A stretch of DNA of 10,906 bases from assembly GCA_023433655.1 (NCBI GenBank), contig JAEYUE010000172.1:1-10906 (forward strand). Direction: 5' to 3'. The position numbers were made by a program, and so were the translations under genes. The DNA is from Pseudomonadota bacterium. Its GTDB lineage: Bacteria > Pseudomonadota > Alphaproteobacteria > Caulobacterales > Caulobacteraceae. Shown piece after piece: positions 6,117 through 10,906 of this stretch. Each line of letters opens with the position of its first letter. The stretch's first letter is position 1. The notes beneath the pieces are model-generated. The model searched no databases and had not been told where the DNA came from. It saw only the letters and a list, made by a program, of their open reading frames with translations.

Positions 6117-6947
6117 TCAGCCGCGGAACAGCGACAGGACCAGCTGCGGAGTCTGGTTGGCGATGCCCAGCGCCTGAACCCCGAGCTGCTGCTTCGTCTG
6201 CAGGGCCTGGAGCTTGGCGCTTTCCTTCGCCAGATCGGCGTCGACCAGATTGCCCACTCCCGCCTCCAGCGCGTCCGACAGCTTGCCGACGAACGTGATG
6301 TGGGTCGAGAGCGCCTTCGACTTGGTGCCGAGCCGCGCCAGCGCGCCCGAGACCGTGTCGATCGAGGCCGTGACGTCCGCCAGGGCGGCCGTCGCGTCCG
6401 ACAGGGTCGCGATGGTCTGCGTCGCCGCGACCGAGACGTTGGTGCTGCCCAGAGCCATGACCTCGGCGCCGACGGTGAGCGTCGACGTGCCCTCCGCATT
6501 GGCCAGCGCCTGGAACCCCGTCGCGCCGGTCTCAAGCAGGTTCACCCCGTTGAACTCGGCGTTGGAGGTGACCGAGGCGATCTGGTCGCGCAGGGCGACG
6601 AAATCCTCGTTCAGGGCGGCTCGCGCCGCGGTCTTCAGCGACGCATCGGTCGCCGCCAGTGCCTTCTCCTTCATCTGGAGCAAGAGGTCGGAGACCGTCT
6701 CGCCCGCCGCAAGCGCCACGTCGACCGCGGCGACGCCACGATCGAGCGACTGTTTCACCGCGTTCAGCGCCCCGATTTCGGCTCGTTGGCCCTGGGCGAT
6801 CGCCCAGATGGCCCCGTTGTCCTTGGCGTTGGCGACAGACTTGCCGGTGTTGATCCGGCTCTGCGTCGTCGCCAGCTGGGCGTTGGTCGCGTTCAGGTTC
6901 TGGAGCGCGATCATCGCGCCCACATTGGTGTTGACCGACATAACCAT
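6117..6947 (-). CDS. Flagellin, Caulobacter FljK/FljM-like
   Basis: Structural protein of the flagellar filament, exported by the flagellar type III system and so without a signal peptide. At 276 residues it is near the size of Caulobacter flagellins and has the same conserved ends. The N-terminal D0/D1 region has MSVNTNVGAMIALQNLN, RINTGKSVANAKDNGAIWAIAQ and VDVALAAGETVSDLLLQMKEKAL. The C-terminal D1/D0 region has HITFVGKLSDALEAGVGNLVDADLAKESAKLQ, LQTKQQLGVQALGIAN and a final SLFRG. The middle (about 141-190) is short and Ala/Thr/Val-rich, so the filament would have a minimal outer domain. Of three in-frame ATGs I chose 6947, since GGAAGGA sits 6 bases before it; 6941 is possible, while 6962 has no ribosome site. 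It is driven by a sigma-54 promoter at 7023-7038, leaving a leader of about 65 nt; in Caulobacter such a leader is the target of the FlbT regulator. No other flagellar gene is in the window. Confidence 0.95.
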   Translation of the reverse strand: MVMSVNTNVGAMIALQNLNATNAQLATTQSRINTGKSVANAKDNGAIWAIAQGQRAEIGALNAVKQSLDRGVAAVDVALAAGETVSDLLLQMKEKALAATDASLKTAARAALNEDFVALRDQIASVTSNAEFNGVNLLETGATGFQALANAEGTSTLTVGAEVMALGSTNVSVAATQTIATLSDATAALADVTASIDTVSGALARLGTKSKALSTHITFVGKLSDALEAGVGNLVDADLAKESAKLQALQTKQQLGVQALGIANQTPQLVLSLFRG

Positions 6948-7022
6948 CGGCTTTCCTTCCATTCTGGTCGGTTGGGAAACGGCCTTCTGGCCGCGGAACC
7001 GGTTCTGGTTCAGATCGGCCCA

Positions 7023-7038
7023 CGCAAGGATCGGGCCG
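7023..7038 (-). promoter_or_regulatory. sigma-54 promoter of the flagellin gene
   Basis: On the minus strand the sequence is CGGCCCG-ATCC-TTGCG. This fits the Caulobacter sigma-54 form TGGC(A/C)CG-N4-TTGC except for the first base, with GG and GC separated by exactly 10 bases. Transcription would start near 7012. Caulobacter flagellin genes are known to use sigma-54 with the activator FlbD. The -24 element overlaps the small inverted repeat GCCGA-C-TCGGC (7035-7045), which includes a GANTC site (7039-7043) of the kind methylated by CcrM. Confidence 0.75.
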
Positions 7039-7100
7039 ACTCGGCAGGCGGCGTACCCTTCTGATTTGGCGGGCGTTTTTTCGCGACGCGCATCCGGCCC

Positions 7101-7115
7101 CGGCAGAAATGTCCG
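7101..7115. promoter_or_regulatory. Possible FlbD (ftr-type) enhancer site
   Basis: CGGCAGAAATGTCCG is an imperfect dyad (CGG-N9-CCG) with an A/T-rich centre. It lies about 96 bp upstream of the predicted flagellin start, near the -100 position where Caulobacter ftr enhancers usually sit. The site is proposed from position and general shape only; I have not matched it to a formal consensus. Confidence 0.3.
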
Positions 7116-7181
7116 GCGCGGCGACCACGCAGAGGCGAGCTTTTCCGGGCCGGGAACCCGGCCGCCGCAGCCAGATGATCG

Positions 7182-7210
7182 TTGTTAACCCGCGACGCCT
7201 TCGCTACCCC
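7182..7210 (+). promoter_or_regulatory. Possible housekeeping promoter of moxR
   Basis: TTGTTAA at 7182-7188 and GCTACCCC at 7203-7210 are 14 bases apart. This resembles the Caulobacter sigma-73 pattern TTGACGS-N10-14-GCTANAWC in the TTG, in GCTA and in the last C. It ends 24 bp before the moxR ATG. The match is partial. Confidence 0.35.
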
Positions 7211-7234
7211 TGCAGGGCAAGCACCGGAGCCGCC

Positions 7235-8107
7235 ATGACCCGCGCCAGCGAAAGGTTCGAGGGCACCTCGAACTACATCGCCACCGACGACCTGAAGATC
7301 GCCGTCAACGCCGCCGTGGCGCTGGAACGGCCGCTGCTGATCAAGGGCGAGCCGGGCACCGGCAAGACCGTGCTGGCCTGGGAGATGGCCCGGGCGCTGG
7401 ACGCCCCGCTGATCACCTGGCACGTCAAATCCACCACCAAGGCGCACCAGGGCCTGTACGAATACGACGCCGTCAGCCGCCTGCGCGACAGCCAGCTGGG
7501 CGAGGAACGCGTCCACGACGTCCGCAACTACCTGAGGAAGGGCAAGCTGTGGGAGGCCTTCACCTCCCCGGTCCGCCCCGTGCTGCTCATCGACGAGATC
7601 GACAAGGCCGACATCGAGTTCCCCAACGACCTGCTGCAGGAACTCGACCGTATGGAGTTCTACGTCCACGAGACGGACGAGACGATCCGGGCGGAGCGGC
7701 GCCCGGTGGTGGTGATCACCTCCAACAACGAGAAGGAGCTGCCCGACGCCTTCCTGCGCCGCTGCTTCTTCCACTACATCCGCTTCCCTGACGCAGAGAC
7801 GATGCAGGCGATCGTCGGGGTCCACTTCCCCGGCATCAAGCCGCGCCTGGTGTCGGAGGCGCTGAAGACCTTCTACGAGATCCGCGACACGCCCGGCCTG
7901 AAGAAGAAGCCCTCGACCTCCGAGCTGCTCGACTGGCTGAAGCTGCTCATGGTCGACGACGTCGATCCCGCCGTGCTGCGTGAGAAGACGCCGGGCAAGC
8001 TGATCCCGCCGCTGCACGGCGCGCTGCTCAAGAACGAACAGGACGTCCACCTGTTCGAGCGGCTGGCCTTCCTCGCCCGCCGCGAGGGCGCCCGGCCGGG
8101 CGCCTGA
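7235..8107 (+). CDS. MoxR-family AAA+ ATPase
   Basis: A 290-residue cytoplasmic AAA+ ATPase of the MoxR class, thought to act as a chaperone that remodels or activates partner proteins, often with a von Willebrand (VWA) protein. Seen: Walker A GEPGTGKT (38-45), Walker B VLLIDEID (116-123), sensor-1 ITSNN (161-165) and the arginine pair in FLRRCFFHYIRFP (173-185). The sequence STTKAHQGLYEYDAVSRLRDSQLG (66-89) and KKKPSTSELLDWLKLL are strongly conserved in the alphaproteobacterial CoxD-like subgroup. I chose the ATG at 7235, preceded by GGAG and followed at once by the conserved start; the open frame extends upstream but through the promoter region. In many alphaproteobacteria a VWA (CoxE-like) gene follows; here the next gene is an unrelated lipoprotein gene, so its partner is not evident. 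A GC palindrome overlaps its last codons. Confidence 0.9.
   Translation: MTRASERFEGTSNYIATDDLKIAVNAAVALERPLLIKGEPGTGKTVLAWEMARALDAPLITWHVKSTTKAHQGLYEYDAVSRLRDSQLGEERVHDVRNYLRKGKLWEAFTSPVRPVLLIDEIDKADIEFPNDLLQELDRMEFYVHETDETIRAERRPVVVITSNNEKELPDAFLRRCFFHYIRFPDAETMQAIVGVHFPGIKPRLVSEALKTFYEIRDTPGLKKKPSTSELLDWLKLLMVDDVDPAVLREKTPGKLIPPLHGALLKNEQDVHLFERLAFLARREGARPGA
8087..8104 (+). terminator. 18-bp perfect palindrome at the end of moxR
   Basis: GGCGCCCGG is followed directly by CCGGGCGCC and ends against the TGA stop (8105-8107). It could form a GC hairpin at the moxR 3' end but has no T-run and is partly coding (GARPGA), so terminator function is uncertain. Confidence 0.25.
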
Positions 8108-8179
8108 ACACACGGTCGGACAGGTTTCGTCACGGCGATTACCGCGATTTCACTGGATTCACGGGGACTGGAGCGCAGG

Positions 8180-9055
8180 ATGAAGGCGACAAGGACCAAG
8201 ACCATGACCCTGCGTTCCCTGCTGATCCCCGCCCTCTGCGCCGCCGGCCTGACCGCCGCCTGCGACGGCGATTCCGTGCGGATCACCTCCACCCGCACCG
8301 AGAACCCCGACGCCAGGGGCGCGCTGACGGTGGTGGAGACGCTTCAGTGTCCCCAGACCATGGGCTCCCTCACCCGCAAGGGGTCGGCGACCGACGGGGG
8401 GGCGGTCTGCACCTATGCGGGCCCGCGCGGCTCGGAGGTCAGCCTGCATCTGGTCAAGCTCGACGGCGCCCAGCCGGCCGAAGCCCTGAAGGCGTTCGAG
8501 GATCGCCTCTCCGCCGCCATGCCGCAGGCGGTGGCCCAGCTGCGCGCCGCCGCGGAGAAGGACAGCGCCGCCGGCGCCGACGCGACCCCGGCCGCCGCAC
8601 CGGCGGGCGACCGGGCCAGCGTGCGCGCCCCGGGCGTCGACATCCGCGCCGAAGGGGACGACGCCACGGTCCGCCTGCCCGGCCTGCACATCGAATCGAA
8701 GGGCGATCAGGCCAGCGTGCGCATCGGCGGCTTCCACATCGACGCGACCGAGGACGGGAGCACCGTCGACATCGCCAGTTCGGGCGAGGGCGAGGGCGAA
8801 GGCGACAACGTCAGCGTCCAGGCCAACCAGGACGCCGCCGAGATCCGCACCAGCGCCGGCGGCGGCGCCACCCGCGCCAGCTGGATCCTGACCGACAACC
8901 GGCCGTCCGAGGCGGGCTGGCGGCTGGTCGGCTACGAGGCGCGCGGCCCGGCCGGCGGCCCCATCGTGGTGGCCACGGTGCGCGCCCGCGACCGCGACCG
9001 GGGCCGGGTGTTCGAGGACGCCAAGGACCTGGTGACCCTCAACGTCGGGGAATAG
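8180..9055 (+). CDS. Predicted lipoprotein with 16-residue repeats, function unknown
   Basis: I do not recognise a named family. The 291-residue product starts with a signal peptide and a plausible lipobox LTAAC (C28; Thr at -3 is less usual), so it is probably a lipoprotein in the cell envelope. An N-terminal part with two cysteines (C57, C77) and CTYAGPRGSEVSLHLVKL follows, then an Ala-rich helix (about 95-140). A repeat block comes next: GDRASVRAPGVDIRAE (143-158), GDDATVRLPGLHIESK (159-174) and GDQASVRIGGFHIDAT (175-190), then weaker units to about 223. This alternating pattern suggests stacked beta-strands. The C-terminal domain (about 232-291) has WILTDNRPSEAGWRLVGYEARGP. GGAG lies 6 bases before the ATG at 8180; a second in-frame ATG at 8204 is possible and keeps the signal. 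The gap from moxR is 72 bp, so co-transcription is possible but not shown. Confidence 0.75.
   Translation: MKATRTKTMTLRSLLIPALCAAGLTAACDGDSVRITSTRTENPDARGALTVVETLQCPQTMGSLTRKGSATDGGAVCTYAGPRGSEVSLHLVKLDGAQPAEALKAFEDRLSAAMPQAVAQLRAAAEKDSAAGADATPAAAPAGDRASVRAPGVDIRAEGDDATVRLPGLHIESKGDQASVRIGGFHIDATEDGSTVDIASSGEGEGEGDNVSVQANQDAAEIRTSAGGGATRASWILTDNRPSEAGWRLVGYEARGPAGGPIVVATVRARDRDRGRVFEDAKDLVTLNVGE
8606..8848 (+). repeat. Tandem 48-bp coding repeats in the lipoprotein gene
   Basis: Three consecutive 16-residue units (8606-8749) share the pattern GD-x-A-(S/T)-V-R-x-(P/G)-G-(V/L/F)-(D/H)-I. Two diverged units follow, one around EDGSTVDI and one starting GDNVSVQ, up to about 8848. Copies differ at the DNA level, so the repeat is old and under protein-level constraint rather than a recent slippage product. 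Confidence 0.65.
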
Positions 9056-9060
9056 CCCCC

Positions 9061-9115
9061 GTCAGGCTTGATCGCGGCGGCCGGATGCGTCACCTGACCT
9101 GCCCAGCGATCAGGA
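9061..9115 (+). promoter_or_regulatory. Leader of the HD-nadQ unit with competing inverted repeats
   Basis: In this 67-bp gap GTCAGG (9061-9066) can pair with CCTGAC (9093-9098), and TGATCGC (9069-9075) with GCGATCA (9106-9112). CCTGA can alternatively pair with TCAGG at 9110-9114, which overlaps the presumed AGGA ribosome site of the TTG start. The arms could be a protein operator or RNA pairings that control translation, or they may be chance. No promoter core is evident. Confidence 0.25.
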
Positions 9116-9122
9116 TGCTCCT

Positions 9123-9773
9123 TTGGCCGTCACGCCCCGAACCCCGTCCAGCAAGAAGGCCCCCCGCGCCTGGCAGCGCATGCTGTCCGGCCGCCGCCTC
9201 GATCTGCTGGATCCGTCGCCGTTCGACATCGAGGTCGAGGACATCGCCCACGGTCTGGCGCGGGTGGCGCGCTGGAACGGGCAGACGGTGGGCGAGCACG
9301 CCTTTTCGGTGGCCCAGCACAGCTGCGTGGTCGAGGAGATCGCCGCCCACATCCGCCCGGGACTCGAGCCGAAATGGCGACTGGCGGCCCTGCTGCACGA
9401 CGCCTCGGAGTACGTCATTGGCGACATGATCTCGCCGTTCAAGGCGGCGCTGGGGGTCAGCTACAAGGATTTCGAGGCCCGGCTCGAGCACGCCATCCAC
9501 ATCCGCTTCGGCCTGCCTGCGCGCACGCCGACGGAGATCAAGAAGCTGATCAAGGAGGCCGACAAGGCCTGCGCCTTCTTCGAGGCGACCCAGCTGGCCG
9601 GCTTCACCCGCAAGGAGGCGCTGGGCTTCTTCGGCAAGCCGCCGACGGGCTATGACCTGATCATCGACCCCCTGCCCGCCTCGGCCGCCCAGCAACGCTA
9701 TCTGGAACGCTACCGGGTGCTGGCGGAGGCGGTCGGCCTGGTGCCCGCCGCCGACGCCTGGCACACGGAGTAG
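9123..9773 (+). CDS. HD-domain phosphohydrolase, YfbR-like
   Basis: A 216-residue cytoplasmic metal-dependent phosphohydrolase of the HD superfamily, close to YfbR (a 5'-nucleotidase acting on deoxynucleoside monophosphates in E. coli). Metal ligands can be seen in order: H59 in GEHAFSVAQHS, the H92-D93 pair in LLHDASEYVIGD and D147 in KEADKACAFFEA, with E97 in the HDxxE pattern. LSGRRLDLLDPSP and DIAHGLARVARWNGQT (21-55) precede the domain, as in the alphaproteobacterial subgroup. The start is TTG at 9123, with AGGA 7 bases upstream; the next in-frame ATG (9180) would lose conserved residues. The nadQ-type regulator begins 2 bp after its stop, so the two are almost certainly co-transcribed and probably translationally coupled. 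The pairing hints at a nucleotide substrate linked to NAD metabolism, such as a pyridine mononucleotide, but that is inference. Confidence 0.85.
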   Translation: MAVTPRTPSSKKAPRAWQRMLSGRRLDLLDPSPFDIEVEDIAHGLARVARWNGQTVGEHAFSVAQHSCVVEEIAAHIRPGLEPKWRLAALLHDASEYVIGDMISPFKAALGVSYKDFEARLEHAIHIRFGLPARTPTEIKKLIKEADKACAFFEATQLAGFTRKEALGFFGKPPTGYDLIIDPLPASAAQQRYLERYRVLAEAVGLVPAADAWHTE

Positions 9774-9775
9774 GC

Positions 9776-10717
9776 ATGGCGCGGCCGGCGGAACAGGGCG
9801 TGCGCATCGGCCTCTCGGCGGTGGTCATCGCGCTCCGCGACCGTCAGGCCTGCGTGCTCACCACGCCGGGCGACGACGGCGCCCTGGGCCTGCCGTTCGG
9901 TCCCTTCGACCCTGGCCGCGATCGCACCTTCGAGCTGGCCCTGCGCGACTTTGTGACGGCCCAGACGGGCTTTCGGCTCGGCTTCGTCGAGCAGCTCTAC
10001 ACCTTCGGCGACCTCGGTCGCGACAGTCCGCGGGCGACCCAGGGCCCGGAGCGGCGGCGGGAGGTCTCGGTCGGTTATCTCGCCCTGACCGCCGATGCGG
10101 CCGACGCTCCTCTCGCCAAGGCGCGCTGGACGCCGGTGCTCGACATCTTCCCCTGGGAAGACCGCCGCGAAGGGGCCGCCCCCTGCCTGGGCCCGCTGCT
10201 CGAGGGGCTGTCGACCTGGGCCGGCGGCGACGCCCGGCGCCGGGCGCGGGTCGACGCCCTGTTCGCCCCCGCCCCGCCGCACCGCTGGAACGAGGGCCGC
10301 GTGCTGGAGCGCTACGAGCTGCTCTACGAGGCCGGTCTGGTGGCGGAGGCGGCGCGCGATCGCGGCGAGCCGGTTCCCGCCGGCGCGCCCGGCCGGATCA
10401 TGGCGTCCGACCACCGGCGCATCCTGGCGACCGGGCTGGGCCGCCTGCGCAGCAAACTGAAATACCGGCCGGTGCTGTTCGACCTGATGCCCGCCACCTT
10501 CACCCTGTCCGAACTCCAGGCCGCCGCCGAGGCGGTCGCGGGCCTGTCGCTGCACAAGCAGAATTTCCGCCGCGGCGTCGAGCGCACCGGCCTGGTCGAG
10601 CCGACGGGCCGGCTGTCATCGGCCACCGGCGGCCGTCCGGCCGAGCTGTTTCGCACCGTCGACGGGGATCTCTCGGCCGCCGACACCCTCGGCCTGCCCC
10701 TGCCCGCGCAACGCTGA
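9776..10717 (+). CDS. nadQ: NAD-biosynthesis regulator, NadQ/NrtR-type
   Basis: A 313-residue transcription regulator made of a NUDIX-like effector domain (about 8-150) and a C-terminal winged helix (about 240-295). The NUDIX part keeps features such as EQLYTFGDLGRD (72-83) and SVGYLALT, but no catalytic Nudix box is visible: around LRDFVTAQTGF the REUxEExG residues are missing. It should therefore bind a nucleotide ligand rather than hydrolyse it. The winged helix has FTLSELQAAAEAVAGLSLHKQNFRRGV, then GLVEPTG and GGRPAELFR, the pattern of NrtR-like proteins. In alphaproteobacteria this COG4111-like group is known as NadQ and is predicted to control nadABC. Those genes are not in the window. 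The ATG sits 2 bp after the HD gene stop, with GGAG just upstream inside that gene. The family is clear; the symbol rests on similarity recalled from memory. Confidence 0.8.
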   Translation: MARPAEQGVRIGLSAVVIALRDRQACVLTTPGDDGALGLPFGPFDPGRDRTFELALRDFVTAQTGFRLGFVEQLYTFGDLGRDSPRATQGPERRREVSVGYLALTADAADAPLAKARWTPVLDIFPWEDRREGAAPCLGPLLEGLSTWAGGDARRRARVDALFAPAPPHRWNEGRVLERYELLYEAGLVAEAARDRGEPVPAGAPGRIMASDHRRILATGLGRLRSKLKYRPVLFDLMPATFTLSELQAAAEAVAGLSLHKQNFRRGVERTGLVEPTGRLSSATGGRPAELFRTVDGDLSAADTLGLPLPAQR

Positions 10718-10734
10718 ACGATTGCCGCTTCATG

Positions 10735-10760
10735 GCGGCCCGGAAGGGCTTGCGGGCCGC
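10735..10760 (+). terminator. Possible terminator hairpin after nadQ
   Basis: GCGGCCC (10735-10741) pairs with GGGCCGC (10754-10760) around a 12-base loop, 17 bp after the nadQ stop. No T-run follows, so this would be a weak or factor-dependent terminator. Confidence 0.35.
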
Positions 10761-10778
10761 GCCAACCGCCATTAGAGA
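10750..10778 (+). promoter_or_regulatory. Possible promoter of tRNA-Ser
   Basis: TTGCGGG (10750-10756) and ATTAGAGA (10771-10778) are 14 bases apart, roughly as in the Caulobacter housekeeping pattern TTGACGS-N10-14-GCTANAWC. The -35 matches well at its ends; the -10 is poor. Transcription would start about 25 bp before the tRNA. The -35 overlaps the nadQ hairpin. Confidence 0.3.
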
Positions 10779-10811
10779 AGCCGCTCGCTCGACCAAAGCG
10801 TTCGGCCCCGC

Positions 10812-10901
<90 letters not shown>

Positions 10902-10906
10902 CCGCC

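Noticed and set aside
5265..7064. A 599-residue plus-strand open frame across the second exoD gene and antisense to flagellin
   Set aside because: It overlaps two well-supported genes out of frame and shows only low-complexity Arg/Gly/Ala content.
7071..7082. T-run (GCGTTTTTTCGC) as an intrinsic terminator
   Set aside because: There is no GC hairpin immediately before it and no gene upstream on the plus strand that would need it.
7010..8113. A 367-residue minus-strand open frame antisense to moxR
   Set aside because: The plus strand has every AAA+ motif; this frame has a biased composition and no domain.

Overview
The window reads as ordinary, gene-dense chromosome from a GC-rich alphaproteobacterium of the Caulobacterales, most likely Brevundimonas or a near relative. 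The order is supported by an SpmX-type polarity protein, a Caulobacter-like flagellin, two sigma-54 promoters of the form seen in Caulobacter and a NadQ-type NAD regulator. The genus is inference. I see no insertion sequence, phage module, CRISPR array or other sign of recent transfer.

Layout, left to right. (1) The 3' part of an MgtE-type magnesium transporter/channel gene runs to 1217. (2) After a 73-bp gap with a good sigma-54 promoter comes spmX (1291-2640): a degenerate lysozyme-fold domain, a long Pro/acid-rich linker and two C-terminal membrane helices. (3) An isovaleryl-CoA dehydrogenase gene (2677-3840) follows; its 3' end overlaps tail to tail with a DUF3617-type lipoprotein gene on the minus strand. 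(4) A small DUF3008-type basic protein gene and two tandem exoD-family membrane protein genes run rightwards to 6060. (5) A flagellin gene on the minus strand (6117-6947) faces them, with a 26-bp perfect palindrome between. Its upstream region holds a sigma-54 promoter and a possible FlbD-type enhancer site. (6) Divergent from the flagellin is a MoxR-family AAA+ ATPase gene, then a lipoprotein gene with internal 16-residue repeats. (7) An HD-domain phosphohydrolase gene (TTG start) lies 2 bp from a NUDIX-derived winged-helix regulator (NadQ type). (8) The window ends with a complete tRNA-Ser(CGA).

How the parts connect: spmX and the flagellin are both cell-cycle/development genes. In Caulobacter the same kinds of genes are transcribed by sigma-54 with the activators TacA (spmX) and FlbD (flagellins), and the promoter sequences here agree with that. 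The HD hydrolase and the NAD regulator look like one transcription unit and are the strongest lead for a small functional pairing. The rest is a mix of housekeeping and poorly known envelope genes. No wholly new system is evident; the most useful leads are the HD-NadQ pair, the degenerate SpmX active site with its promoter, and the repeat lipoprotein beside moxR.
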